Shown here: in pieces, positions 9,218 to 21,146 of the stretch | Layout of the letters: the number at the start of each line of letters is the position of its first letter | How positions within the stretch are numbered: position 1 is the first letter of the stretch | Assembly (NCBI RefSeq): GCF_022059845.1 | Contig: NZ_CP091851.1 | Coordinates: 1,426,001 to 1,490,000, forward strand | Length of the DNA: 64,000 nt | DNA from: Terrirubrum flagellatum | GTDB lineage: Bacteria > Pseudomonadota > Alphaproteobacteria > Rhizobiales > Beijerinckiaceae | Direction of reading: 5' to 3' | The notes under the pieces: model-generated | The model's input: the letters and a program-made list of their open reading frames with translations, nothing else | What the model was told of the DNA's origin: nothing | Databases searched by the model: none | Made by a program: the position numbers and the translations under genes

Positions 9218-10207
9218 TTGAACGCGCCGCTTCTCGATATCTCGGAATTATCGGTCTCGTTCCGCGGCGAGCGCGGAGCGCGCGAAGTCGTCAGCCGCGC
9301 TTCGTTTGAAGTGCGCGAGGGCGAGATTCTCGGCGTGGTTGGTGAAAGCGGCTCAGGCAAGTCGGTGACCGCGCTTGCCGTGATGCGGCTGCTCGGCGAA
9401 CAAGGCGCCATCAGCCATGGCGATATCAGGTTCGAAGGCGGAAGTCTGAGCGCACTCGACGAAGCCGGAATGCGGCGCCTGCGCGGACGGCGCATGGCGA
9501 TGATTTTCCAGGAGCCGATGACGAGCCTTAATCCCCTGCTGCGCGTCGGCTTCCAGATCGAGGAGGTGCTGCGCGCGCATCTCGACCTCGGCGGCGCAGC
9601 GGCGCGCGAGCGTGGATTGCGTCTGCTCGAAGAAGTTGGCGTGCCAGCGGCGGCCGAGCGCTATGACGACTATCCCCATCGCCTGTCCGGCGGCATGCGA
9701 CAGCGCGTGATGATCGCGATGGCGATGGCGTGCGAGCCGCGTCTGCTCATCGCCGACGAGCCGACGACCGCGCTCGACGTGACCATTCAGGCGCAGATTC
9801 TCGAACTGATGAAAAGGCTCAGGCGCGAACATCGCTCCGCCATCCTGCTCATCACGCATGACATGGGCGTGATCGCGCGCATGGCTGATCGCGTCGCGGT
9901 GATGTATGCGGGCGAGGTGGTCGAGATCGCCTCGGTTCGCGACATTTTCTCGGGATCGGCGCATCCCTATACGCGGCTGCTGCTTCAGGCGATGCCGACG
10001 GCGCGGCGGCGTGAGGCGCGTCTCCCCGTTATTCCCGGCCAGATGCCGGCGCCGGGAGCGTGGCCAGGCGGTTGCCGTTTCCGCACGCGCTGCCCGCACG
10101 CGCTGGCGATGTGCGCGGAGACCGCGCCTGCGCTCGCCGAAGTCGGTCCGGGCCGTCTCTCCCGCTGCCTGCGCGCGCATGAATTCCTGCCGGGAGTGGC
10201 GGCATGA
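9218..10207 (+). CDS. ABC transporter ATP-binding protein, DppD type
   Basis: Cytoplasmic ATPase, 329 aa, one of the two of the heterodimer. It shows Walker [10 protein letters not shown]-loop [10 protein letters not shown], signature LSGGMRQRV, Walker [13 protein letters not shown] and the H-loop in LLITHDMG. The C-terminal oligopeptide-transporter tail holds the Cys cluster [11 protein letters not shown] typical of DppD/OppD proteins, which may bind an iron-sulfur cluster. The start codon is TTG, three bases after the previous stop, so translation probably depends on re-initiation. Confidence 0.93.
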   Translation: MNAPLLDISELSVSFRGERGAREVVSRASFEVREGEILGVVGESGSGKSVTALAVMRLLGEQGAISHGDIRFEGGSLSALDEAGMRRLRGRRMAMIFQEPMTSLNPLLRVGFQIEEVLRAHLDLGGAAARERGLRLLEEVGVPAAAERYDDYPHRLSGGMRQRVMIAMAMACEPRLLIADEPTTALDVTIQAQILELMKRLRREHRSAILLITHDMGVIARMADRVAVMYAGEVVEIASVRDIFSGSAHPYTRLLLQAMPTARRREARLPVIPGQMPAPGAWPGGCRFRTRCPHALAMCAETAPALAEVGPGRLSRCLRAHEFLPGVAA

Positions 10208-11145
10208 ACGCGCCGGCCTTGCAGATCGATCATCTCGCGCGTGATTTCATCGTCGGCGGCCGCGTGCTGCGCGCGGTCGATGATGTCAGCTTCGCGCTTG
10301 AGGATGGCGAAACGCTCGGCGTCGTCGGTGAAAGCGGCTGCGGCAAGAGCACGCTCGCGCGCATGGTGCTGAAACTGGTCGCGCCGACGTCGGGCCGCAT
10401 CCGCCTGATGGGCGAAGACGTGACTGATCTCAGCGAGCGCGAGATGCGGCCGCGCCGCAAGAGCCTGCAGGCGGTGTTTCAGGATCCGGTGTCGTCGCTT
10501 AATCCGCGATTGACGGTGCAGGACATCATCGCTGAACCGCTGCGTCGTTTTGCGATGCGTCCGGCCGAGATGCGCGCGCGCGTTGCGGAGATGTTGAATC
10601 TCGTCGGGCTGCCTGCTGACGCCGCAGGGCGCTATCCCCACGCTTTCTCCGGCGGCCAGCGCCAGCGCATCGCGATCGCGCGCGCGCTCGCCGGCAGTCC
10701 GCGCGTCGTGATCTTCGATGAGGCGACGTCGGCGCTCGACGTCTCGGTGCAGGCGCAGATTCTCAATCTCGTCGCCGACCTTCAGGAGCGCCTGTCGCTC
10801 AGCGTGATCTTCATCTCGCACAATCTTGGCGCCGTGCGCCATGTCAGCCGGCGCGTGGCTGTGATGTATCTCGGGCGCATCGTCGAGATCGCGACGGAAG
10901 AGCAGATTTTCGACCGGCCGGCGCATCCCTATACGCAGGCGCTGATCGCGGCCGCGCCGGAGCCGACGCTCGACGAGCCCGACGCCCCGCCGCTGATCGG
11001 TGAGACGCCAAGCCCGCTCGACCGGCCCTCAGGCTGCCACTTCCATCCGCGCTGTCCGCGCGCGCAGGCGAAATGCCGCGAGGAGGACCCCGTGCTTGTC
11101 GCCATCGATGGCGCGCATCTCGCGCGCTGCTTCTTTCCGGGCTGA
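10204..11145 (+). CDS. ABC transporter ATP-binding protein, DppF type
   Basis: Partner ATPase, 313 aa, with Walker A GESGCGKS, Q-loop FQDPVSSLNP, signature FSGGQRQRI, Walker B VVIFDEATSALD and H-loop FISHNLG. The C-terminal tail carries the G-C-H-F-H-P-R-C-P cysteine motif seen in this family. Its start overlaps the stop of the DppD-like gene by four bases. With it the importer is complete: receptor, two permeases and two ATPases in conventional order. Confidence 0.94.
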   Translation: MNAPALQIDHLARDFIVGGRVLRAVDDVSFALEDGETLGVVGESGCGKSTLARMVLKLVAPTSGRIRLMGEDVTDLSEREMRPRRKSLQAVFQDPVSSLNPRLTVQDIIAEPLRRFAMRPAEMRARVAEMLNLVGLPADAAGRYPHAFSGGQRQRIAIARALAGSPRVVIFDEATSALDVSVQAQILNLVADLQERLSLSVIFISHNLGAVRHVSRRVAVMYLGRIVEIATEEQIFDRPAHPYTQALIAAAPEPTLDEPDAPPLIGETPSPLDRPSGCHFHPRCPRAQAKCREEDPVLVAIDGAHLARCFFPG

Positions 11146-11147
11146 CG

Positions 11148-12242
11148 ATGACGATCATCGAGCGCACGCATTATTTCGCGAAGCCGGGCGCCGCCGCCGA
11201 TGTGCTGGCGACGCGGCGCCGCGCCTGTGCGGTCAGGTTGTCGCTCGGCCTGTCGCCCGGCGAGATATTCGTAAAGGGACAAAGCGGGGATGGCAGCGAA
11301 GCCGACGTGACCTGGCAATGCGCGTTTCCCGATGCGGACGCGCAGGCGCGCGATCTTGCGGCGCGCGGCGCCAGCGTCGACTTTGAGGCGGTGCGCGCAA
11401 CCATGCGCGGGCTCATCTCGCGCTTTGAACGGCATGTGTTTGAGAGCGTCGACCTCGCATTGCCGAGCCGCCTGCGTGATACGCCGATCTCCGGCCATAC
11501 GATCGCGCCGCGACAGATTTCATTCTCCAGTGGCGGCTATGCGCTGAAGGGCTGGCTGCATCTGCCGCCGGGCGAAGGGCCGTTTCCCCTCGTGATCACC
11601 AATCACGGCAGCGGCATCGACAAGGGAACCGAGGATACCTCCCGCCCCGGCACGGCTTTGCTGCTGATGTCGTGGGGCATCGCCTCGTTCCTCCCGCACC
11701 GGCGCGGCTATGGCGCGTCGGAAGGGCCAGGCTGGCGCGAGGAAGTCTCCGCGCCTTACGGCACGGATGAATATGACGCCCAACTTGCGGCGCGACTCGA
11801 TCGCGAGAGCGATGATGTGCTGAGGGCGCTTGATGTCGTCGCCGCGCTGCCGGAGATCGACGCGAAGCATATCGGCGTGATGGGCTCCTCCTTCGGCGGC
11901 ACGACGACGTTGCTCGCAGCGTCAAAGAGCGAGAAATTCACATGCGCCGTGGAGTTCGCCGGCGCCGCGATGAACTGGGACCGCACGCCGGGACTGCGCA
12001 AGCTGATGATAGAAGCCGCGCACCGCGTCACGGCGCCGATCTTCTTCATCCAGGCGGAGAATGATTATTCGATCCGGCCGACGAAGGAGCTGGCGCAATC
12101 GCTGGAGGGAAGCGGGAAAGTGTTCCAGTCGAGGATTTATCCGCAATTCGGCGTCAATGCTCATGAAGGACATCTGCTGGAGAGCAGGGGCCCCTCGGTC
12201 TGGGCCGCCGACGTCAGGCTGTTTCTGGAGCGCTATCTGTGA
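11148..12242 (+). CDS. Alpha/beta hydrolase (dienelactone hydrolase/acyl-peptidase type) with an extra N-terminal domain
   Basis: The 364-aa protein has two parts. Residues 1-105 (MTIIERTHYFAKPGAAADVL...) look like a small alpha/beta ferredoxin-like domain of the NIPSNAP or antibiotic-monooxygenase kind, which is my inference. Residues 115-364 are an alpha/beta hydrolase with oxyanion segment NHGSG, nucleophile elbow GSSFGG (Ser248), acid in A-E-N-D-Y-S and His in N-A-H-E-G-H, so the triad is complete. The ATG lies three bases after the transporter ATPase stop. It probably cleaves an ester, lactone or acyl-amide bond of the imported substrate. The next start (GTG) overlaps its stop. Confidence 0.85.
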   Translation: MTIIERTHYFAKPGAAADVLATRRRACAVRLSLGLSPGEIFVKGQSGDGSEADVTWQCAFPDADAQARDLAARGASVDFEAVRATMRGLISRFERHVFESVDLALPSRLRDTPISGHTIAPRQISFSSGGYALKGWLHLPPGEGPFPLVITNHGSGIDKGTEDTSRPGTALLLMSWGIASFLPHRRGYGASEGPGWREEVSAPYGTDEYDAQLAARLDRESDDVLRALDVVAALPEIDAKHIGVMGSSFGGTTTLLAASKSEKFTCAVEFAGAAMNWDRTPGLRKLMIEAAHRVTAPIFFIQAENDYSIRPTKELAQSLEGSGKVFQSRIYPQFGVNAHEGHLLESRGPSVWAADVRLFLERYL

Positions 12243-12997
12243 AGGGACGCTGGATCGAAGACCTCGCCTGGCCCGAGGTCGCGGAGCGATTGGCCGCAGG
12301 CTGGCCTGTCATCGCGCCCATCGGCGCGCGCGCGAAAGAACACGGCCATCATCTCCCGATGCAGACGGATTATCTGCTGGCGCGCGCGTTGTGCGACGGG
12401 CTGGCGAAGGAATTGCCGGTGCTGGTCGCGCCGGTCGTCGACTTCGGCTATTATCCCGCCTTCATCGCTTATCCCGGCAGCCAGCATCTTCGGGCCGAGA
12501 CATTCATCGCGCTGCTCGAAGATGTGCTCGGCGGATTGTTCGCACATGGCGCTGAGCATGTATTCATCGTCAACACCGGCGTCTCGACAGAAGGGCCGGT
12601 GCAGATCGCGGTGCGCAATATCTTCTCGCAGCTTCGCAAGACGGTTGCGGTCGCCGATATCAGGCGACTCGGCAAATCAAGCGATCATGTCAAGCAGCAG
12701 AAGCTCGGCGGCCATGGCGACGAGCATGAGACATCGCTGATGCTGGCGATCGCGCCCGACAAAGTGAATATGTCGAAGGCGCAAGCGGACTATGGCAACA
12801 TGCTCAATCAACCCGCGACGGTGTTCTATCAGCCGGCGGAATTTTCAGGCGATCCCAAGAGCGGCCATCACTACAGCGCAACGGGCGTGCGCGGCGATCC
12901 CACGCTCGCGACAGCGGAGAAGGGGCGCGCGATTCTCGACGCCATGGTCGCCGATCTCGTCGCCGGCGTGCGCGCGCTTTACCCCAGCGTGGGCTGA
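12239..12997 (+). CDS. Creatininase-family amidohydrolase
   Basis: A 252-aa member of the creatininase/MftE/FAPy-deformylase fold, which hydrolyses cyclic or linear amides with a dinuclear metal site. Visible ligands are E-H-G-H-H-L-P-M-Q-T-D (Glu, His and Asp near residues 35-45) and H-G-D-E-H-E-T-S-L-M-L (His and Glu near 162-170). The usual L-N-G-H-G-G-N loop is replaced by V-N-T-G-V-S-T-E-G, so the substrate is likely not creatinine. The start is GTG, overlapping the previous stop (GTGA). It sits between a hydrolase and a flavoprotein in the same operon. Confidence 0.87.
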   Translation: MKGRWIEDLAWPEVAERLAAGWPVIAPIGARAKEHGHHLPMQTDYLLARALCDGLAKELPVLVAPVVDFGYYPAFIAYPGSQHLRAETFIALLEDVLGGLFAHGAEHVFIVNTGVSTEGPVQIAVRNIFSQLRKTVAVADIRRLGKSSDHVKQQKLGGHGDEHETSLMLAIAPDKVNMSKAQADYGNMLNQPATVFYQPAEFSGDPKSGHHYSATGVRGDPTLATAEKGRAILDAMVADLVAGVRALYPSVG

Positions 12998-12999
12998 CG

Positions 13000-14502
13000 A
13001 TGGAATCTTTCGACGTCATCATCGTCGGGTTCGGTTACGCCGGCGGCGTCGCGGCGATTGCGGCGCATGACGCAGGCGCGCGCGTGCTGCTGATCGAGAA
13101 GCGCAATGATGCCGGCGGCATTTCGGTCTGCTCGGCTGGCGGCGTGCGTTGCAGCGATCGTCCGGTGGACGCCTTCGCCTATCTCAGCGCGACCAATGCG
13201 GACACGACGCCATCAGACGTTCTCGCAGCGCTTGCGGAAGGCATGCGCGAAATGCCTGAATTTATCGGCGATCTCGCGAAAAGGGCAGGCGCGACGATGT
13301 CGATCAGGCCGGCGCCGGGCAATTATCCGTTCCCCGGGCATGACGCGTTCAGCTTCATCAATATTGATGCCGTGCCGGATTTCGATCCCGCTGCGGATTT
13401 TCCATCGGTGCGCGGCTCGCCCGCGGGCGCGCGCCTGTTCAAGACGGTGCTTGCGAATGTCGAGGCGCGTGCGATCGATGTGCGCTATGGCTGCGCCGCG
13501 CAGCGCCTCATTATTGAGAGAGGAAAGGTTGTCGGCGTTGAGACGGAGCGAGGAATCTTCCACGCGCGTGGCGGCGTCATCCTCACGACCGGCGGATTTG
13601 AAGGCGCCGCCGATATTCAGGCGCAGTTCTGGCCGATGCGGCCGGTGCTCTCAGCCGCGATCCGCACCAACACGGGCGATGGGATGAAGATGGCGCAGGC
13701 GGCCGGCGCCTCGCTCTGGCATATGTGGCACTATCACGGCTCCTACGGCTTCAGGCATCCGGATGGGGATTATCCATTCGGCGTGCGGCTGAAGCGATTG
13801 CCGGACTGGCTGCCGGGCGCCTCTTTCCGCGAAGATGTGACGATGAGCTGGATTCTCGTCGATCGCGCCGGGCGCCGATTCATGAATGAGTATGAGCCCT
13901 ATGTGCAGGACACCGGCCATCGCGCCATGGAGCCGATGGATTTCGCGACGCAATCGCATGCGCGTCTCCCGGCGCTGCTGATCGTCGACGCGAAGGGCCG
14001 ATCGCTTTATCCGCTCTCCGCGCCGACCTGGCATGACGATGAAGTCGCGGCGCGCTATCGCAAGGCATCGGCGCGGGAGATGGACGACGCGATCCTGAGT
14101 TCATTCGATTCAATTGCAGATCTCGCACGCGCCTTCTCGATCGAGCCCGCCATTCTCGAGGCGACGATCGCGCAATGGAACGCGCTTGTCGCATCCGGCG
14201 GCGAAGATGAATTGGGACGTCCTGTGAAGGGACGCGCATCCATCATCGAACCTCCGTTCTCGGCCGCTCATGTCTGGCCTGTCGTGTCCAACACGCAGGG
14301 TGGTCCGGCCCATGATGCGCGCCAGCGCGTGCTCGATGCGTTCGGCCAGCCGATTCCCGGTCTTTATGAAGCGGGAGAGATCGGCAGCGTCTTCGGCCAT
14401 ATCTATATGTCCGGCGGTAATCTCGCGGAGTGTTTTGTCGGCGGGCGGATTGCCGGCCGCGAGGCCGCAGCGCAAGCGAAAATGAGGGGGATCGCCGCAT
14501 GA
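13000..14502 (+). CDS. FAD-dependent oxidoreductase of the fumarate reductase/succinate dehydrogenase flavoprotein family
   Basis: A 500-aa soluble flavoprotein. It opens with the FAD-binding Rossmann motif (FDVIIVGFGYAGGVAA, glycines at about residues 11-16), an E-K-R ribose contact and the S-A-G-G-V-R region of this family. The C-terminus has the second FAD segment G-L-Y-E-A-G-E-I-G-S-V-F-G and S-G-G-N-L-A-E-C. It lacks a haem or FMN domain and a signal peptide, so it resembles cytoplasmic 2-enoate reductases or ketosteroid dehydrogenases that reduce or form a C=C bond. It begins two bases after the amidohydrolase stop, and its stop overlaps the next start (ATGA). Confidence 0.88.
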   Translation: MESFDVIIVGFGYAGGVAAIAAHDAGARVLLIEKRNDAGGISVCSAGGVRCSDRPVDAFAYLSATNADTTPSDVLAALAEGMREMPEFIGDLAKRAGATMSIRPAPGNYPFPGHDAFSFINIDAVPDFDPAADFPSVRGSPAGARLFKTVLANVEARAIDVRYGCAAQRLIIERGKVVGVETERGIFHARGGVILTTGGFEGAADIQAQFWPMRPVLSAAIRTNTGDGMKMAQAAGASLWHMWHYHGSYGFRHPDGDYPFGVRLKRLPDWLPGASFREDVTMSWILVDRAGRRFMNEYEPYVQDTGHRAMEPMDFATQSHARLPALLIVDAKGRSLYPLSAPTWHDDEVAARYRKASAREMDDAILSSFDSIADLARAFSIEPAILEATIAQWNALVASGGEDELGRPVKGRASIIEPPFSAAHVWPVVSNTQGGPAHDARQRVLDAFGQPIPGLYEAGEIGSVFGHIYMSGGNLAECFVGGRIAGREAAAQAKMRGIAA

Positions 14503-15680
14503 TGCGTCTCGATTATTCGCCGCAGGCGCGCGCGCCTTATTATGATCCTGACTTCAATGACGCCGAATATGAACGCCGCATCGCGGCTGTGCGCGCTGGC
14601 CTCGCCGAGGCGAAGCTTGATGCGATCATCGTCTATTGCGGCGTCGGCTCCTACGCCAGTCTGCGCTGGCTGACGAATTTCCAGCCTGTCTTTGGCGCAG
14701 CCTTCGTTGTCGTCCGCGCCGATGGCGGCGTCATCGTCACCACCAACGGCATGTTGCACGCCGAACCCATGCATTCGATGGTGTGGAACTGCCGCGCGGC
14801 GGAGGTGCGCTGCGCCGCGGGTCCCGTCTATGGCGGCGCGGTCGATGAGGTCGCAACGCTGGCGGCCGACGCGGCCGCCGATCTCAGGCATGTGGGCCTC
14901 GGCAACTCCGCGCTCATTCCGCAACAATTCCATGCCGTGCTTGCGAGCCGGCTGCCTGGCCTGCGCGCGGCGGACGCGGTCATCACCAATGCGCGTCTGA
15001 TCAAGAGCGCGGCCGAGATCGCTGTCATGGAAGAGTCAGGCAAGATCGCCGACGCCGCCTTCGACGCGCTGTTCGCGCGCCTGGCGCCCGGCGTCCTCGA
15101 GACGGAATGCGCTGCGGCCGTGGTTGAAACGATGTATGCGCGCGGCGCAATTGAATCCTTCCGCACCTGCGTGGTCGGCGGCAAGCTCGCGGGTCTCAAG
15201 CACGCCTATGCCCGCGAACGCAAACTCGAGAAAGGCGAGATGGTGTTTCTCGATCTCGGCGCGAGCTATCGCGGCTACGCCTCCGACACCAGTCTTTGCG
15301 CCGTGGTCGGGGAGAAGCCGAGCGGCGAGGCGAAGGGTCTCCTGTCGATCGCTGACGACCTCTATGACGCCGGCCTCGAAGAGATGAAGCCCGGCCGTAC
15401 GATCGACGACATCGCGCAGAAGCTCATTCGCGTCGTCAAGGGCACGAAGTACGAGAAGGATTTCTACGCGAGCGGTTTCGGTCACGGCATCGGCATGGAC
15501 CTGTTCGAGGCGCCGGGCGGCCTGTTCGCGGGCTCGAAAGCGGAGTTGAAGCCCGGCATGACCGTCGCCTATGAGCCGATGGTAGTGGTGGAGGGGTTGG
15601 GCACGGGCGTGGTCGAGAATACGATCCTTATCACCGAGACCGGCCATCGCCTGCTGACGCGCGCGCCGCGCAGCCGCTGA
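14499..15680 (+). CDS. M24-family metallopeptidase (Xaa-Pro aminopeptidase/prolidase type)
   Basis: A 393-aa pita-bread enzyme with a creatinase-like N-terminal domain (about residues 20-150) and a C-terminal catalytic domain. All five dimetal ligands can be placed: Asp252 and Asp263 (F-L-D-L-G-A-S-Y-R-G-Y-A-S-D), His329 (GFGHGIGMDLFE), Glu359 (A-Y-E-P-M) and Glu373 (V-V-E-N-T). Creatinases of this fold lack them, so peptidase or iminodipeptidase activity is the better call. It is the last gene of the operon. The ATG used overlaps the previous stop; a longer frame from 14430 would run into the flavoprotein. Confidence 0.9.
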   Translation: MMRLDYSPQARAPYYDPDFNDAEYERRIAAVRAGLAEAKLDAIIVYCGVGSYASLRWLTNFQPVFGAAFVVVRADGGVIVTTNGMLHAEPMHSMVWNCRAAEVRCAAGPVYGGAVDEVATLAADAAADLRHVGLGNSALIPQQFHAVLASRLPGLRAADAVITNARLIKSAAEIAVMEESGKIADAAFDALFARLAPGVLETECAAAVVETMYARGAIESFRTCVVGGKLAGLKHAYARERKLEKGEMVFLDLGASYRGYASDTSLCAVVGEKPSGEAKGLLSIADDLYDAGLEEMKPGRTIDDIAQKLIRVVKGTKYEKDFYASGFGHGIGMDLFEAPGGLFAGSKAELKPGMTVAYEPMVVVEGLGTGVVENTILITETGHRLLTRAPRSR

Positions 15681-15908
15681 TCGCAGCGCCGCAATTTTGC
15701 GCAGCGCGGGGACTGGCGCCGGCCGCAATCGATCATAGCTATGCGATCCGCGGGCTGGCGACGCAGGGTGTCCCTATCAGGGTGTTCCCATGCGGAAAGA
15801 GCGAGTCTAGTCTGCATTGAATGATGCCGCCTCTTCGGGCGTCTGCCGAGGGGGCATGATTTCGCGCGATCGCTTATGTGGTCGATTGCGCCAATAGAGG
15901 GGTTCTCG

Positions 15909-17105
15909 ATGGCTATTGGGCGCGCCATTCATCCTGCTCCTGTCATATCAGGATTTGGACTTCGGATATTGTCACGCAGATGGGCGCCCGCGTTGCTGGC
16001 TGCGTCCGTGACAGTTTTAGGCGTCGCCGCGCATGCGCAGCAGCGCACTCCTGCGGTCACCGTCGCAAAGCCTGTCGTGAAGGAAATCGTCGAATTTGAC
16101 GATTTCATCGGCAGGTTCGAGGCGGTCGACCAGGTCGACGTGCGCGCCCGCGTCTCGGGCTATGTCGACAAGATTTCCTTCGCCGACGGCGCGCTTGTGA
16201 AGGCAGGCGATCCGCTCTTCACGATCGATCAGCGTCCCTATCAGGCGGCCCTGGCGGAAGCGCAGGCGAGCGTCGAATCCGCGCAGGCCCGGGTCGAATA
16301 TACGACGTCCGACCTTCAGCGCGCGGAATCGCTGCGCCGCACCGGCAATATCGCAGGCCAGCTTTTCGACGAGCGCACGCAGGCGGCCTCCACCGCGAAA
16401 GCCGATCTGCGCAAGGCGGAAGCGACGCTCAATCGCGTCAAGCTCGATCTCGAATTCACGGAAATCAAGGCGCCGATCTCGGGGCGAATCTCCCGCCGCC
16501 TCGTTTCAATCGGCAATCTCGTCGGCGCCAACGATACGGTGCTGACCAACATCGTTTCGACCGATCCGATCAATTTCTATTTCGACATCGATGAGCGTTC
16601 CTTTCTCGCCTACGGCAAGATGGGCTCCGGCGGCGTCACCATGTCCTCCGCCGATTTGAAGAACGATGTGTTAGTTGCCACGGCCGATCAGGACGAGCCG
16701 ACGCTCAAGGGCCATATCGATTTTTCCGACAACCGGCTCGATCAGGAGAGCGGCACGCTGCGCGGCCGTGCGGTGGTGCCCAATCCCAACGGACTGATGA
16801 AGCCCGGCCAGTTCGGCCGCGTCAGGCTGCTTGGCACCGACCGTTACAAGGGCATCCTTATCCCTGAAGAGGCGCTGGCGTCGGATCAGGACCGGCGCGT
16901 CGTCTATGTCGTCGGCGATGACAATGTCGTCACGTTGAAGCCGGTGCGCACCGGCTCGCGCGTCGACGGCTATCGCGTCATCCGCGCGGGGCTGACGGGT
17001 GATGAGCGGATCGTGGTCAATGGCCTGATGCGCGTGCGTCCCGGCGTGAAGGTCGAGCCGACGCTCGCCACCTTGCCGCCGACGCGCGCCGCGGCGCAGA
17101 ACTGA
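15909..17105 (+). CDS. RND efflux periplasmic adaptor (membrane fusion protein)
   Basis: A 398-aa adaptor of the AcrA/MexA type linking an RND pump to an outer-membrane channel. The N-terminus has a Sec signal ending A-A-H-A-Q. The biotinyl-lipoyl half-motif G-Y-V-D-K-I-S-F-A-D-G-A-L-V-K-A-G follows near residue 80, with a coiled-coil hairpin (about 105-170), the second lipoyl half, and the beta-barrel near L-D-Q-E-S-G-T-L. A GAGGGG ribosome site six bases upstream supports the ATG at 15909 over the in-frame ATG at 15876. The pump gene follows after 13 bases. No TolC-type gene or regulator lies beside it. Confidence 0.92.
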   Translation: MAIGRAIHPAPVISGFGLRILSRRWAPALLAASVTVLGVAAHAQQRTPAVTVAKPVVKEIVEFDDFIGRFEAVDQVDVRARVSGYVDKISFADGALVKAGDPLFTIDQRPYQAALAEAQASVESAQARVEYTTSDLQRAESLRRTGNIAGQLFDERTQAASTAKADLRKAEATLNRVKLDLEFTEIKAPISGRISRRLVSIGNLVGANDTVLTNIVSTDPINFYFDIDERSFLAYGKMGSGGVTMSSADLKNDVLVATADQDEPTLKGHIDFSDNRLDQESGTLRGRAVVPNPNGLMKPGQFGRVRLLGTDRYKGILIPEEALASDQDRRVVYVVGDDNVVTLKPVRTGSRVDGYRVIRAGLTGDERIVVNGLMRVRPGVKVEPTLATLPPTRAAAQN

Positions 17106-17118
17106 CGCGGGCCGCGCC

Positions 17119-20370
<3,252 letters not shown>

Positions 20371-20403
20371 ATCTCGGCCCTGAACTTTGACTTTGAAACG
20401 CGA

Positions 20404-20430
20404 ACGGCCCCGTCTTTTGGACGGGGCCGT
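20404..20430 (+). terminator. Strong hairpin after the RND operon
   Basis: ACGGCCCCGTC (20404-20414) and GACGGGGCCGT (20420-20430) form a perfect 11-bp stem with a five-base loop (TTTTG), 33 bases past the pump stop codon. There is no T-tract, so it may be a weak or Rho-assisted terminator, or a 3' end stabiliser. Confidence 0.65.
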
Positions 20431-20444
20431 CGAGTTAGAGCGGA

Positions 20445-20563
20445 GGCGCCAGATCACGCCGCACTTTGATTGAATCAATCAAAGTGCGGGAACGTGATCG
20501 ATTCCAAAAGTTTGGAGCATGGCTTAAGCGAAAAACCGGTTCCCACTTTTTCGCGCCATGCTC
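20445..20563 (+). repeat. Dispersed palindromic repeat (copy 2 of 3)
   Basis: An element of about 119 bases made of two palindromes. The first, at 20461-20487, has 13-base arms (GCACTTTGATTGA and its complement) around one base. The second has the arms GGAGCATGG near 20514 and CCATGCTCC near 20556 around AAAACCGGTTCCCACTTTTTCG-like sequence. The same element occurs inverted at 39780-39925, and its second half resembles 7324-7392. Coding capacity is nil. Confidence 0.8.
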
Positions 20564-20598
20564 CAGAAGCTTCCGCCCGGCGCGTTCCGTTCAGATGA

Positions 20599-20862
20599 TC
20601 AGCAAACGCGGACGTTGCGATAGCCGACGAAGTCGCCGAAGCGGTTGAAGACCGGGCGGCGCTCGATCGAACAGGCGTAGGCCGGAGCCGCGGACGCCGC
20701 GATCGCGCCGAGCGCGAGGCCGCCGATGATGCCGGCTGCAATGGCGCCGCCGGCGTATCCGCCATGGCGATACCAGCGGGCTTCGGCCGAGGTGGTGGAG
20801 GTCATGGTGGCGCCGGCCAGCGTGGCGGCGGCGAGGGCGGCGGCAAGGGTCTTCTTGAACAT
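20599..20862 (-). CDS. Small exported glycine-rich protein (87 aa), unknown function
   Basis: The product has a clear Sec signal peptide (MFKKTLAAALAAATLAGATM, cleavage near T-S-A-E-A-R) and then a Gly/Ala-rich hydrophobic stretch G-G-A-I-A-A-G-I-I-G-G-L-A-L-G-A-I-A-A (about residues 37-56), a glycine-zipper-like pattern. It ends in a short basic/aromatic tail with two Cys (A-C-S-I-E-R-R...N-V-R-V-C) that could form a disulfide. AGGAGA lies six bases before the ATG. Such small envelope proteins are common in Hyphomicrobiales, but I can assign no role. It is transcribed towards the RND operon and diverges from the binding-protein gene at 21147. Confidence 0.7.
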   Translation of the reverse strand: MFKKTLAAALAAATLAGATMTSTTSAEARWYRHGGYAGGAIAAGIIGGLALGAIAASAAPAYACSIERRPVFNRFGDFVGYRNVRVC

Positions 20863-21146
20863 GGCGGTCTCCTGTGAGGCGGGCCATCGAGCGCCCTGCC
20901 GATTGCGTTGTCGGACGTTGCGTCCGTCGATGGGGAGAACCTAAGCCGGCGCTCCTCCGGCTGCGGTGCGCCGGCGCACGGGGCCGAAAGCCGCTGTTCT
21001 CGCCGGGACTGATAGGTTCGGGCGCTGTTCGCGCTTGCCCAAATCCCCGCGCCGGTGAAATCTCCCCGCGCGGCGACGCTGACGCATGCGCAGGTGGCGC
21101 GCGTCTTGCTGGAGCCAAACGACAAGCGTCCCGAGGAGGAGCATCA

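Noticed and set aside
12239-14502. Sarcosine-oxidase step of creatinine degradation for the flavoprotein
   Set aside because: The protein has fumarate-reductase-type FAD motifs, not those of the amine oxidase/DAO family.
14499-15680. Creatinase as the name for the M24 protein
   Set aside because: All five dimetal ligands are present; creatinases lack them.
20874-21146. N-terminal extension of the orphan binding protein
   Set aside because: The extension is Arg/Gly-rich and precedes a good ribosome site and a canonical Tat leader at 21147.
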